From Gloeophyllum trabeum ATCC 11539 (taxonomy: Eukaryota; Basidiomycota; Agaricomycetes; Gloeophyllales; Gloeophyllaceae), in contig NW_006920420.1 of NCBI RefSeq assembly GCF_000344685.1, positions 136,860-200,859 on the forward strand: DNA of 64,000 nt, given 5' to 3'. A program made the translations under genes and the position numbers. Positions within the stretch are counted from its first letter, which is position 1. Each line of letters begins with the position of its first letter. Under the pieces are notes generated by a model. That model searched no databases, was not told the origin of the DNA, and was given only the letters and a program-made list of their open reading frames with translations. Positions 22,068 to 33,652 of this stretch are shown one piece after another.

Positions 22068-22158
22068 CCCCCCGCTATCTAGCACTCAACGTGCCACATA
22101 TACACCGCGACATCTCCCAGCATCCCAACTGCCTCACCTCTCACTCTGATCATCCGCC

Positions 22159-22838
22159 ATGGCCTCCAGCACCAGCTCGCAGCCCCGACGCACTGCAAGA
22201 GCCGAACACCTGTCCGGCCGTACCACCACGTCGGGAAAGCAGCCGGTGGACACAGGCAACAATGCCCCACCGAAGTCCCGGGTCGAGCGGCAGGTGCCAC
22301 CCACTTTCAACACGACCATATTCCACGAGTCCCGAGACTCAACCGCAAGCTTAAACCCATTTCACAACCCGGACAAGGATAAGTTTACACTCCCCAAGGA
22401 AGAAAGGGCGCGCCCAGCGTTCGATTGGTCGAGCGCGCCATCGACGAGCAGCAGCGAACAGAGCGCGCTGCACCAGCTGATGCGCGACCCCGCGAGCCTC
22501 GCCAAGATCGCGAGAGCATACCGCGTGCTGAAAGCCCGCAAACAGCAGGAGGACGAGGAAGCCGCCGCGTGCGCGCTGTCCGAGGTGAGCATGAGCCTGA
22601 CATCTGTCCAGTTCCAGCCCGCCTCACCTTGTTGTATGTGCAGGACGACCGCCGGAGCCTGGAGGAGACGTTCAGCTGCAGGCTGTCTGAGCTCTCGATC
22701 GCGGACGCGGGATATGTGGGCCCGAGGGTGTCGGTGGCGGAGTCGGTGGCGTCGGATGATACGGTCACCCAGGACGATTATGTTGCGGGGCATGATTTGA
22801 GCGATTTCTATTTTGATGCGAAGTTAGGCGGGGCGTAG
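22159..22838 (+). CDS. hypothetical protein (206 aa)
   Basis: Two exons: 22159-22584 and 22644-22838, phase 0, intron 59 nt. The N-terminal half is Ser/Thr/Pro-rich and probably disordered. A short helical segment follows (HQLMRDPASLAKIARAYRVL, then KARKQQEDEEAAA). The C-terminus is acidic with SLEETFSCRLSELSIADAG and ends HDLSDFYFDAKLGGA. A good Kozak context and a TATA box support expression. I do not recognise the family. Confidence 0.7.
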
Positions 22839-23586
22839 CGGAGACCATGGCGCTTTGTATGTCTGTACCGGAATCGCATACTTATATTTCCTTGAACTTG
22901 GTCGATGGATTGTCTGGTGAACAGTGGGTGACATGAGTGTTACACGCCGGCATTGGGATGCCCCAAATCGCGGGACAGATATCCACAAGTTCAACGTCCG
23001 TTTGCGACCAGTGAGGATCATGCGAAGGTTCGCGCCTGATATGTGGTCTTCTTGGGCCGCCGAAGACCCGAAACGCGGGTGAGACGACGCCCGCTACAGT
23101 ACAGCACGTCTAGCCCAAGGAGAGACGTGACGTCTGTTTAGCACTTCATCCTAGTAACAGACAGTGTTGGTCAGTGTGATGAAGGATATGGTCACCCACT
23201 TGTACCTTGTACACCGCGCTGCTGTTACAATCGGTGAACCCTCTATCCCCCGTCGTCTAAGACGGCATTCCCTTGCGATGCTGGCTGCATATTCACTGTT
23301 TCCGCACCTCTCAATTCATTACGAACGGTGAGGGTCGAAGTCGAAGACAACAAAGAAAACAGCGTTTATTCGAGTCGGCATCAAAAGCAGCAGTAAATGA
23401 CGCGCACGTGGTTCGGGTGTGCCTTGTTCTGCGCCGTAACGAGCGCGGAGGGAACTCTCGTTTGAACTGCTCACGACGGCGACGACGCAACGACGGACGA
23501 CGAACTGAACGTTCTGCACAGCGATACTACCCTTGGACAGGAAATAACCAACAAACCTCATTTCTCTACATGACCACGACGCCTGC
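22839..23586. other. intergenic, no feature seen
   Basis: About 750 bp between the 206-aa gene and the 1255-aa gene. Open frames are short and uncharacteristic; presumably it holds the 3' flank of one and the promoter of the other. Confidence 0.4.
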
Positions 23587-26500
23587 ATGACCAGCACGAC
23601 CGCAAGACACATCCTGCGAGCGGGTACGTGTGCACCACGTTAGACGCGACATTTACTGATTTAATTTATCTTCGCAGTTCCCTCTGAGAACTGGGACGAA
23701 GACTTTGAGTTCCAGCCCATCGCAGAGCCCGACGAACCCGGCGACACCCAAGCACATCCGTCCTCATCCACCCCCGCGCGACCCCCGCCCGCCCTCGCCC
23801 CGCCAAGTCTGCAGGACTGGGCCGAGCCGGGGCCCTCCACGCCCGTCCGCCGCCGCGCGCAGCCGCCGCAGACGGAGAACTGGGACGACGACTTTGAAGA
23901 CGGCGACTCGCCGGCGCGGCGCTCCGGCTCGCACTCGCACCGCAAGCGCACGCACACGCACAACCACAACTCGGTCGGGTCGGCGAGGCGGCGCGCGGGC
24001 GCGGCGGCGGTCGAGAACTGGGACGACGACTTTGAGCTGGGCAAGGCGGATTCGCCCGCGGGCACGCGCCGCCACGAGCAGGGGTACGCCTCGTCCGACT
24101 CCGACTCCGACCGCGGCGAGCTGGGCTTCGGCGAGAAAGAGGAAGACAAGACGATCACCGCGCGCTCGCGGCGCGGGCTCGCAGCCCACGCGACGCCGCC
24201 GCCGCCCGTCCCGCCGATCCCGCCACTGTTCGCGCTCCCCTCCGACCCCGCGCCCTTCCCGCGCTCGCCCACCGCCTCCGTCTTCTCCGTGCCGACCTCG
24301 CGCGAGCGCGACTCGGCGTCCATCGCGTACGGCAGCACCGCGCAGCTCAACCTGCGCCCGACGCTCTCCGGCTCCTCGGCGCCGCACGTCGCGCGCGGGT
24401 TCGCGGGGCTCCCCCCGAGTCCACCGATCCACAGGGAGCGCCGGCGGCTGCGCAAAAAGTCGCGCCCGCGCCCGATCGACGGGAACGTCATCGAGCTCGT
24501 CGACCTCGACCCGGACGAGGACCCGCCGCCGCTGCCGCTGCACGTGCCCCCCGCACCCGAGGACCCGCCCGCCCCGCCAGCGACCTCCGAGCCCTCCTCG
24601 CCGCAGCAGACCAAGGCGGGCCTGCCGCTGCTCTCGCGCATCGGCAGCGTGAGCAAGCGCTGGGGCCGGCGGAAGCGCGCGAGCGCGGGGCCGGAGGAGG
24701 TGCTCATGGCCGAGCGCGAGCAGCGCAGCGCCCACGTGCCGTCGGACAACGACGCGACGCCCGTCGCACCCACCCACCGCGCGTCGCGCTGGTTTTTTCG
24801 GGGTGGTGGGGAGGGCGACGGCGGCGGCGGCGGGGAGGAGAGCGACGTGAGCGGCGAGGAGAGCCCGACGAAGAGGAAGGGGCAGCGGAGGAAGAGTGAG
24901 AACGGGTTGGGGATGGGGATGGGGGCGCGGAGCCCGCCTGGCTCCCCGCTGAAGCAGCGCGCCCCGCTCTTCCCGCGGCACGTCTCGTACTCGGGCGGCG
25001 CCGTAGAGAAGACGAGCTCGCGTGGCTCCGGGTCTGCTAGTGTGAGCATGGAGGATCTGGCGCTGCAGTCGCAGTCTAGCCGGGATGGCGTGGCGAAGGT
25101 AGGCAAGGGCAAAGAGAGGGAGGGTGCACCGTTCATGAGCAGGATGCGCAGGATAAGCCTGGGCAGCGCCCCGGGCCTGAAGGTGAAGCACCGCAAGACG
25201 AAGTCGAGCGTCGGCCCGGAGGACGCGAATGGGAACCCGCCGGCGCCGCCGACGCTCCCGCCGCTGCCCTCGCCCTCCCCGTTCGCGTCCACAACCGACC
25301 TGAGCTTCGACGCGACCACACACCCGCCAGTAGATACACATCCAAAGCCTGCGAGTACGCTCCTCCCACCGATCGAGCTCCGCCCCCCATCGCCGACGCG
25401 CTCCCCGCCCACGCAGATCCGCGCCTCGCAGTCTGAGCCGGTGCACTCCTCTTCCGCGCCGCCTTCCACGCCTCTCGACAGCCTCCTACGCCCGTCAACT
25501 GCCAGCTCGACATTAGCGACGCCAAATAAACTGTCTACGTCCCCGCAGTCGGCGTCGTTGGGCCGGACGGCGCAGCCGCCCATGGTCGCGAGCTCCAGCC
25601 CTGGGAGCGCGAACAGCGGGACGATCGTCCCGCGCCGGAACTCGCTGGGCGACCTGAAGATACCCGCGCGCATCAGCCAGGCGCAGGTCGGACTGCGGCG
25701 GGATCTGGAGCTCGTCAGGGATTTCGCGGCCAGCGTTGACAGTAAGCTCTCCGTCCACCTATCCATCTACGTGGGGGCCCTGCTGATGATGACGTGTGTG
25801 AACAGAGCTGAAGCAGCTGCAGACGACGTATGTGGAGCTGGTACGTGAGGTGCAGCAGGTACTGAGCGCGAGTCGGCCGTCCTCTCCGCCTGCGCCCGTG
25901 CCTGCCTCCTCGCCGTCGACCACGACGCTCTTCGGGATAGCGAGGCCGAAAGGACGCGCAAGGTCGAATACGAATCCGCCCCCACCACCCCCGGAGCCGC
26001 CAAGCCAGCTTGCGTCTGACTATCATGCTATCGAGGCGAAGTACAAGATCGTCTGGGAGTGCGCCGAGCTGCTGATCGAGCTGGGTGGGGGCGCACCCGC
26101 AGGAACGGGGCCCACTACAAGCGTGTCCGCTCCTGCGATGCAGGCCACGCAGAGTGCACCGCCGTTAGAGGGGAGGAGGAGCCGCGAGCGCGCCATCACT
26201 CTAGCTGGCGACGAGCCGAAACCTGACCTTGCAAGTTTGCCTACGGGCCCTCCCGTGGCGAGCCCGCCGAATCCCGCCTGGCGCGCCTCCACCGGCCGAC
26301 ACGATCTCAGCTCCAGGCAGCTGGTGCTGCTCCGGGAGATGCTGCACAACAACCCCGAGTCGTCGCCCTCCTCGTCGTTCCTCGGCGCGCAGGCGTCCGA
26401 TATCCCGGAGGAGACCGTCATCAACCGCGGCTGGAAGTGGGGCGACGCGATGGGCAGCACGATCACGCTGCCGTCTGAGGAGTCGGGCGCCGCGCACGCG

Positions 26501-27472
26501 TCGCCGATGAAGAAGCGCAGGACGAGCAAGATGGGGATGAGCGGGCTGAGGGATATGTTAAGGCTGCTGAAGAAGAGCACGATGGAGCAGCAGGGCCAGA
26601 CAGCGTCGGCGAGCGCGACGGAGTCGTCGCTAGATGTCAGGCCTGAAGCTAGGTCCGTACGCAGCCAGGCGCCGACCCAGCGCAGGCGCGCCAAGACAAG
26701 TACTGGGCCCGAGTCGATGAAGTCCATGCGGGAGCATCCGAATTCGCCCTATGGGACTATGGATTCGTTGAATCACAAGGCCTCACCGCGTCGCCCGTCG
26801 CTCGCTTCGATATTTCGGCTAGGACAGAAGCACAAAGCACAAGGTCCTGCTAACCCATCCACCGATGATGTTGCTGCGGGGGGAGGATCGGGCCATAGTC
26901 GTAGTACCACCGAGGAAGACGAAGATTGGGATGAGATCGACTCGGCTTCGGACTTGGATCTTGCTGCTCGAGCCTTGGGTGTCTCTCCCGACGGCATGGC
27001 CACTGTGAAAGGCAGAGGCAAGAAAAATCGGTCTCCATACGGGTTACCGGTAGAGCCCAATCCGGGTGCACGGTCTAGTACACCCGGTAGCGGTCCTAGT
27101 GCTTCGCAGTCATCGATCTGGGCGGACCCCAGAAGACTATCGAACGTCGAGGAGAATGGCGATGGCGATCAGCGTCAGTCGCGCCCGGAGAGCAAGTCGA
27201 AGCGCAGACGCTCCTCCATCTTCCCAAGTCCCAGTCCGAAGCGTCCGCCGTCTCGGGGGTGGAAGGCGGGCAAGTCAGGCTCTGTGAGGTCCGCGCCTCC
27301 ACAGTCCATTGGGTCTGACAGTCCTGTCGCTGATCCGAAGTTGGCGATGACCCCGCAGAACATCAAGCCATTACTCGAGAACGCTCGAGAGGTGGAAACG
27401 CGATTGAACGACTGTATTGAGGAGCTTCGTGCCTTGCTGATATCGAAGCCCCCCGGTGACATTGGTCCATAG
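23587..27472 (+). CDS. large disordered protein with three ENWDxDFE repeats (1255 aa), possible Byr4/Bfa1-like scaffold
   Basis: Three exons: 23587-23623, 23678-25741 and 25806-27472; phases agree. The N-terminus carries ENWDEDFEF, ENWDDDFED and ENWDDDFEL, spaced about 60 and 45 residues apart. Long Pro/Ser/Arg-rich stretches follow, then a helical, probably coiled-coil part (RDLELVRDFAASVDKLKQLQ, then TYVELVREVQQVL, near 680-720). Another helix has YHAIEAKYKIVWECAELLIE, and the C-terminus is TPQNIKPLLENAREVETRLN plus DCIEELRALL. Tryptophan-acidic repeats recall the Byr4/Bfa1 GAP scaffold of the septation/mitotic-exit network, but that is a weak inference. GC content is high through exon 2, which creates long antisense open frames. 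Its 3' end has been copied to 9188-9710. Confidence 0.7.
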
Positions 27473-28067
27473 CGCATTTGCCCTTCTGGCGTTCAGGAAA
27501 GGACAGTTGTTATCGTACTACGTCGGTTGTCGCTCGCTATCTTAATGCTCTTGATATTCTGGCATGTTATACATTGCTATCCTATTGACATGGTCTACGT
27601 TCATGCTAGTTATGTGCGCATTGCATGCATATATATTCTATGGTTGCAATTGATTCCATGATTCATCCGTTTCCACCCATGGGATGATGTGTTTTCTTGA
27701 TATCCCCACACACTGCTCGAGTTGAAGCTCTCATGCCTTGGAAGACGCAGGGGGTATTCTGTGGAGTTAACCGCTCAAGAAATCTAAGCTCGGCACCGAC
27801 GCCGAAGACATGAGAAAACAAAGCATTTGCCAGTTCTGGTTTGAGTCATGTACTGTACATCTGTAGCGCCAGCGGGTCGTAGTTAGCTTAGAATGCGACA
27901 TACACTGGTTGGGGTTCGAAGCGGCATACCTCTACCTGCGAGGTGCCAAGGGTATCAGCCTCTCTAGAGTGGGCGGAGATACTTCGTGACTGCTCTTACT
28001 TGTCAAAATCAGCATTGCAACTCAAGCTCACACCCATTCATACCTATCCCAATGCCGGTCGTCTCAG
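27473..28067. other. 3' flank of the 1255-aa gene (source of a duplicated segment)
   Basis: The first roughly 350 bp match 9390-9710, including the GTTGTCGCTCGCTATCT and CATGGTCTACGTTCATGCTA stretches. No gene is seen. A B-box-like ggttcgaagc near 27913 lacks a matching A-box and is not called a tRNA. Confidence 0.6.
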
Positions 28068-29815
28068 TCAAACATCGTCTTCCATTTCGAGACCAGCATC
28101 TAAGTTGGCACCCTCCTTGGTAATATCACTGCCATTCGAGAAGCGCCATGCCATTTTGCCTTCATCGTCCCACATCTCTACGCTGGCCGTCTCCAGGACA
28201 GCGACGGGAAATCCACGAAGGCCCAACACCCGCCTCAAATTTAAGGATGCTGAGAGCAGGGAATCAAAGGGGGACCGTACTAAACCTTTTCTCTTCAGGC
28301 TGACATCGAGTTTCTTCAACTGCGGGACAAGAAACCTGTCAGACTGTCCCTCCATCTCGATGAGAAGGCCGAAGAAGAGGCGCGTCTCTCTTCTAACATC
28401 GCCCGTATAGTGCCCCTTGATGGAGAGTTCCTCTAGCGAGGGTACCGATTTCAGGAGGTCTTGTAACCTGTCCACATCGTTGAAAATGTCCCGACAATTG
28501 AGCTCCAGGCTCTTGAGCTGACAGCCGGAATTCTTCAGCATTGTAACCAAGGGAGGAATAACCGAAGGGGCATTGAAGAAGTCCCAGGGGGAAACCGCAA
28601 GATGCAGCTCCCGTAATACTGGAGCCATTACGCCTGGCAAGATGGCGACATATTCTTCGTCTGCGAAGGAGACCTGAAGGTCCTCCAGACTGTGTAAGAG
28701 TATTGGCTGGAGTTGTTGTACCGGAGAGTGCCATATATTGATGTGTAGTGACCTGAGGGATCGGCAGAGGTGTAGTGCTCGGAATGAGGGGTGGTGAAGG
28801 ACGACACGTTCAAGGGATATACGAGTAATCTGGGACCAGGAGAATCCAACGTCCCTGACGTAGTCAAGGGGGGTCATCACAGAAGATATCGATTGGAGCT
28901 TCGGCATCGAGAGATTCCCCAATGAAATGGGGGCGACTTTCTCCTCGCGATGCTGCCTCAGCAGCAGATTCTCCAGGAGCGGCAGCTCGGTCAGCTTATC
29001 AAGGAGCTGGTGTAGCATCGCCGCGTGCATCTTGAGTGAAAGAGATCTGCAATGCGGTAACCATGATCTCCACGTATTTACACATCCTTCTAAGTCCTCT
29101 GAGGGGTCAGCGGCCATCAGGAAAAAGGGGAAGGTCTGAAGGTCTAAATATCTAAATATATTTTTGATCCAGGTATAGCAATTGGGCAGGGGTGAACTGT
29201 TGGGTCCACTGGTTGTAATCTACTTCTGTATTCAATAATGTATCATATCCCATACACAAAATGCACAAAATGTCTTGCTAGGGTTGTATCAATACAGGGT
29301 CTGAACGACCCAAATCAAGGTTCTAAAGGTCTGACGCGCTGAAAGAATTTCGCGCCCTGTGATTGGTCAAGCAGAGTCTGACGCGTCTAAAAAGGCTGAT
29401 GCTCAGCCTTTTCAGACCCTTCCCTTTTTACTGATGCGTCGACGGTCAGAATGAGCTTCAATGGTCGGTTCCCAGATCGAGACACGCCGAAATGTATCAG
29501 GTCAGTGCGAGCTTTGATTGCCTTCGCCACTTCGACCGACTGGCCAGGTAGCATGGAGGTGGTTTCCGCTAATGTCATTTCGACCTCGGACCACAGCTCG
29601 GAGGTCGATGATGCACATTGCCTCCATCGGTTGCAGACATGAGTCAGAGCCACGAGGGGGAGTAGTGCATTCCCACCAGCGGGGATACTTTCTTGAATAT
29701 CACGATATAGCATAAATATTTTGGAGAGCAGCTCGAACGGAAGTCGATGAACTGGCGGCACAAAGTCCCTCTGGTCTTCTGCTTCTGCCACATGCGAAGT
29801 CCCCGTTGGAAGCAT
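28068..29815 (-). CDS. F-box/Leu-rich protein interrupted by a 296-bp insertion or intron
   Basis: Paralogue of the intact gene at 30720-32111. The first part, 29815-29432, encodes MLPTGTSHVAEAEDQRD, then VPPVHRLPFELLSKIFMLY and RWRQCASSTSELW (F-box). The second part, 29135-28068, encodes the Leu-rich remainder from WRSWLPHCRSLSL to the stop. Between them lies sequence with inverted AAAAAGGG...GGTCTGAA ends. It would stop translation, but GTAAAA at one edge and CCTTCAG at the other are in phase (0). Splicing would restore a full-length protein with about ten extra residues (TFPFFLMAAD). Without splicing it is a pseudogene with two halves. Transcript data are needed to decide; I lean slightly to intron because both phases fit. 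Confidence 0.6.
29136..29431 (-). mobile_element. MITE-like insertion in an F-box gene, possibly used as an intron
   Basis: The ends, CATCAGGAAAAAGGGGAAGG and, inverted, CATCAGTAAAAAGGGAAGGG, continue with GTCTGAA on both sides, so the inverted repeats reach about 25-30 bp. No clear target-site duplication is visible because the flanking CATCAG/CTGATG is itself inverted. The intact paralogue lacks the sequence. At 296 nt it is about five times longer than the other introns here. Confidence 0.6.
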
Positions 29816-30719
29816 CGTACCTGTCACCGTCGGTGGCCAGAATTTGAGCAGGTGCATGACACATCGAGAGCTGTTCTCGTGCACTTACTATACTACAATG
29901 ATCCACTTGCGCGAATGTGAATCTGCTGAAAGATACCTCAGCAAAGTTAGGCGAAAACAATCAACTGTTAGCAGCAGGCAGAACAGGGAAGCATAAGATG
30001 GTGGCCATAAGCACACCAGGCCCAAACACATACACAAACCAAAGGCAAGGTCAATTGCACGGACTGAGGAACAAAGGAAATACAGTGGCTCAGTACATAG
30101 TCAAGCTATTTGTACCTATTTGTCCCAGTGGCTCTGCAACCAATACAACCAAAACCTAACATCAACTTCGGATCTGACGGTATGTGTTGGATGATGCCCC
30201 TCATGAAATTCTAGTAGACAGCAGAGGCTGTCTCTTATGCGCAAACTCACTCGGATTGAGGAGGACGAGCGGGATGTAGGCATCATGCTGACGCAGGCAC
30301 AATCATATATATATGCCCGTCTCCGACACCTCGGGAGTTGCAGTCTTTAGGGCCGGGCAAAAGATCGTACAAAAGGGAATTGCAGCCAATCAGTGCCCTC
30401 GCAATTTCCCTTCTTTTGCCGGCCCAAGTGTGAACGCTCACGCTCGACAGCTGCTCCGAATACACTGCGGAACACTAGGAGTCAGTAGAATGACTACAAA
30501 ATTGTGAATGCATCCATTCGTGTACTGATCCTACCACTCCTTGAACGGAGACTCACGGATGGCAAGACATTGGGCAAACCCTGTCTTTCAGTAATAAAGC
30601 ACCGAGTGGGTCTGCACAGACAGCCTTTTGAGTCACGCGCGAAATGAGTTGGCATACTTTGATACAGGATAATAGCAGGTAAGTCTTGAAGGCCTACGGC
30701 TGTCAACCACCCCAAACTA
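29816..30719. other. intergenic with one imperfect inverted repeat
   Basis: About 900 bp between two tandem F-box paralogues. The only structure seen is an inverted repeat at 30350-30425. No gene is supported. Confidence 0.4.
30350..30425. repeat. imperfect inverted repeat (76 bp)
   Basis: GGGCCGGGCAAAAGA and AAAGGGAATTGC on the left are matched by GCAATTTCCCTT and TTCTTTTGCCGGCCC on the right, making two nested stems around a short loop. Confidence 0.7.
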
Positions 30720-32111
30720 TTACTCAGGATGATCATCGAAGTCTGAGCCTTCCTTAGTAACTTGTCCGCCGTCTGACATATGCCAGGATTTTTCTCCATT
30801 TTCTCCCCAAATTCTGATAGATGCATTCTCGAGTACGGAGATAGAAAATTCGTAGCGACCCAGCAGGCGTCTGAGGTTCAGCATATTCGAAATGGCGGAA
30901 TCACTAGGGGATTGAACTATTCCTATCTTCTCGAGGCTGACGTCGAGCTTCTTCAACCTGGGGACAAGGTAGTCATCGGGCGGTATCTGAAGGAAGAGAC
31001 GGAAGAAGAGCAAAGTCTCTCTTCTGATATCGGACGAGTAATATCCCTTCATGACGAGCTCCTCCAGTGATGGCACAGTATTGAAGAGTCGACGTAGCTC
31101 GTCTGCGTCGTCGAAGATATCGCGGCAGTTGAGGTCCATGCTTGTCAGCTGACAACCCGAACTTGTCAACATTGAAATCAATGGCGGAATGATGGACGGT
31201 CCACCATCCCAGTGCCATGCTTCCAGATGAAGTACCCGTAAGGCCGGGGCAAGAATGGCTGGAAGGAGGACGGTATACTCCTCGTCTTCGAAGCACAGAG
31301 TCAGATCCTCCAGGCCGGGTAGGGATATCGGGCCAAGTCCTTCCACCGAACAATATGTGATGTTGATATACAACGAGCGCAGTGATTGACATCGGGAAAG
31401 CACGGAAAATGACGAGTTGTCAAGGATCACACATTCCATGGATATACGTGAAATCTGATCCCAAGGAAATGCGGAGTCGATGAGATGAGGGGGAATGAGA
31501 TCTGAGGTAAGCTCTCTGAGTTTGGGCATCCGGACCCTCCCTAACTGAAGCGGGTCTCCGTGATACCCCGGCTCCGACTTGACATGCAAAGACTCGAGCA
31601 ATGGCATCTCCGCGAGCTGGTCCAGCAGCTCGCGTATCATCGGCGTTCCCGTTGCAAGAGTCAGAGACTTGCAGCGGGGTAACCAAGATCTCCAGGCATC
31701 CATAGACTGCTGTAAATTTCTGGATGGACCACATGTGATCCACAGAGCAACGATCAACGATAGATTTCCGGATCGAGCAACGCAAAATTGCGCCAGCTCC
31801 GTGCGTGACTTGATTCTCCTCTCTACCACACGGGCTTCAAATGATCCCGTCGCGCGTGTAAAGGGGGAAACCGATATTACTATTCTGTGCCATATCTGAG
31901 GGGTGGATGATGCGCACTGCCGCCATCGATCGCAAACGTGGGTTAAAACCACGAGTGGGAAGAGATCTTGTACATAGATAGGCCGGACCAAGATATCCCA
32001 ATACACTAGAAAGATCTCCGAGAGCAGCTCAGCGGGCAGTCGGTGTACCGGCGGTACAGATTCGGACGCGCTCAACGCGCCTTCTACAAGCGCAGGGCTG
32101 GTCTGAAGCAT
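30720..32111 (-). CDS. F-box/Leu-rich protein (463 aa), intact
   Basis: Single continuous exon from an ATG at 32111. The F-box-like start is SVPPVHRLPAELLSEIFLVY, then PLVVLTHVCDRWRQCASSTP. The rest is a run of Leu-rich repeats (MPLLESLHVKSEPG, LRSLYINITYCSVEGLGPIS, LKKLDVSLEKIGIV). Length and layout are usual for mushroom F-box proteins that act as SCF substrate receptors. It is the intact paralogue of the interrupted gene at 28068-29815, in the same orientation, so the pair is a tandem duplication. Target unknown. Confidence 0.82.
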   Translation of the reverse strand: MLQTSPALVEGALSASESVPPVHRLPAELLSEIFLVYWDILVRPIYVQDLFPLVVLTHVCDRWRQCASSTPQIWHRIVISVSPFTRATGSFEARVVERRIKSRTELAQFCVARSGNLSLIVALWITCGPSRNLQQSMDAWRSWLPRCKSLTLATGTPMIRELLDQLAEMPLLESLHVKSEPGYHGDPLQLGRVRMPKLRELTSDLIPPHLIDSAFPWDQISRISMECVILDNSSFSVLSRCQSLRSLYINITYCSVEGLGPISLPGLEDLTLCFEDEEYTVLLPAILAPALRVLHLEAWHWDGGPSIIPPLISMLTSSGCQLTSMDLNCRDIFDDADELRRLFNTVPSLEELVMKGYYSSDIRRETLLFFRLFLQIPPDDYLVPRLKKLDVSLEKIGIVQSPSDSAISNMLNLRRLLGRYEFSISVLENASIRIWGENGEKSWHMSDGGQVTKEGSDFDDHPE

Positions 32112-33652
32112 CGCAACCTATCGCGAGTGCTCAACATCACCGTACGATTAATGGAGCTACGTGTGCACTGACAGACGAAGATGCAGCTGGCCACTAGATC
32201 CTCAGCGAAACCCAGCAAGTACCCTGCGCATTGAGAGGGTTAGAGGACAGTCACTCTGAGAGTCTGCAGGTGCCAGTGTTGACGTTGCAGAGCCAGCGGA
32301 TACGGGAAAGGCCGGTCTGTACTCACGCCTGTGGACTACCGGAAGCGCCCGACGAGAGGACCCCGGCATACTGGTATATATGTTTGATCCTAGTGCGGAC
32401 ATAAACGGCCAATTTTGAGGCCCTATGTCGGATATTTAGGCGGACATAAAGCCCAAAATTTCGGTCCATGTCCAATATATCACGGCGGACACAAGGGCCT
32501 TGCCGGTCTTGGTGTTCGATCACCTGGCGGACATACCGAGTCGTCGAAGTGTCACACCCAGTAGTCCTTGTACTAGGTTGAGTGGTGTCTCTTATGCTTC
32601 TCAGTCAACTGTCAGCTCGTCTTGTGTATATCCAGGTATATCCTCAGCAACGGTGAATGAAATGCAAGCTTTGGAAACAGTGGTGGATCTTAGGAAGACT
32701 GAAATACAATATCCCGGAGTAATCATGTCACGATCTACTCGTTGCAGCGTTGGGCGTGTGCCGGTTTCGAGGTTGGATCCGTTTGGCGGACACACCGGGG
32801 GGCGCCCGAGCATAGGTCACTTATGCGGACATAAGCAGCCCAATTTGGGCTGACCGGATCCTAGAGGCGGACATATCCGGTCCAAATGTGTGAGGCCATA
32901 AGGGCCGAAAATCGGGCACTTAGGATCAAACATCAGTACCCATATGCCGGGGTCCTCCGACGAGAGCAGGCGGATAACAGTTACGAATGGAGGCATTTTC
33001 TCGAAATATTCACCGCTCTTTGCTCAACCGCCTTGTCGAATCATTGCTAGTCACCTACCTCACCGCGTTCGTGAAAACCTCGAACTTCAAATTCAGGATG
33101 TCCACTAAGTACAGCACCACTGGCAGAGTAATCAGGAAACGCTGGTGTTGAAACTTGAAAGTTTGACGAACAGATCAGCAGAGCACGCCTTATAAGCACC
33201 CGACGTCTCCCGCCCTATTTGACCACACTCTGCCAGAACGTGTATTATTTCACTGGACCAAACACGAATCCGAGAGAATAGCGGTCTGTACGCGAGACAA
33301 TCTATTAGGTATAATAAGTACGGTAGTCCGTAGACGGTCAGAGTCATTCTAAGTCTTTTTACATTGTTTCCGACCTGTTAAATCTACAGGAGGTGAATAG
33401 ACTGATAAAGAAGTCATAAGGACTGGTTAGTGCAGCGCCCTAAGAAAATACTCGACAAACAAGGATTATCGTAATACCGTCTCCGTAGGTCAACGTATCC
33501 GCACTTTACACGAAACTGCCTGTTCCAGGCCGACTCTTCTTAAAATCCGAGGAAGATCATATCTAGAGGAATATCACGGATTTGCCAGCCATGCTGAGCG
33601 CACTATATATTGACGAGGTGCTGTAAAACACTGGTTCTTCTCTGTGGAGGTG
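32112..33652. other. intergenic holding a 602-bp inverted-repeat element
   Basis: No gene is supported. The element at 32356-32957 occupies the middle; the remaining sequence to 33652 shows only short open frames. Confidence 0.45.
32356..32957. mobile_element. non-autonomous DNA transposon (602 bp) with 15-bp perfect terminal repeats
   Basis: It begins GAGGACCCCGGCATA and ends with the exact reverse complement. The repeat continues imperfectly through TGTTTGATCCTA on both sides. CGACGA stands directly outside each end (32350-32355 and 32958-32963), a 6-bp target-site duplication. Inside, a GCGGACATAA-like motif recurs at least seven times near both ends (such as tgcggacataaacgg, ggcggacataaagcc, ggcggacacaagggc, ggcggacataccg, tgcggacataagc, ggcggacatatcc). 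That is the layout of subterminal transposase-binding repeats. No transposase frame is present, so it is non-autonomous; the superfamily is not certain. Confidence 0.75.

Larger units (their letters stand above)
20847..22158. other. divergent upstream region of PCNA and the 206-aa gene
   Basis: A 1.3-kb gene-free interval. The PCNA side has an ACGCGT site at 20915; the other side has TATAAAA at 22061. Further ACGCGT hexamers are scattered near 21785 and 21824 but lie far from either start. The open frames are short and unrecognised. Confidence 0.45.

Noticed and set aside
23661..25766. A 701-codon open frame and other long frames on the minus strand
   Set aside because: It is antisense to the real coding exon, arises from very high GC content and stop-poor codons, and encodes only low-complexity sequence.
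27905..27925. ggttcgaagc as a tRNA B-box
   Set aside because: No A-box at the right distance and no cloverleaf could be drawn; a similar motif on the minus strand near 43110-43120 was rejected for the same reason.
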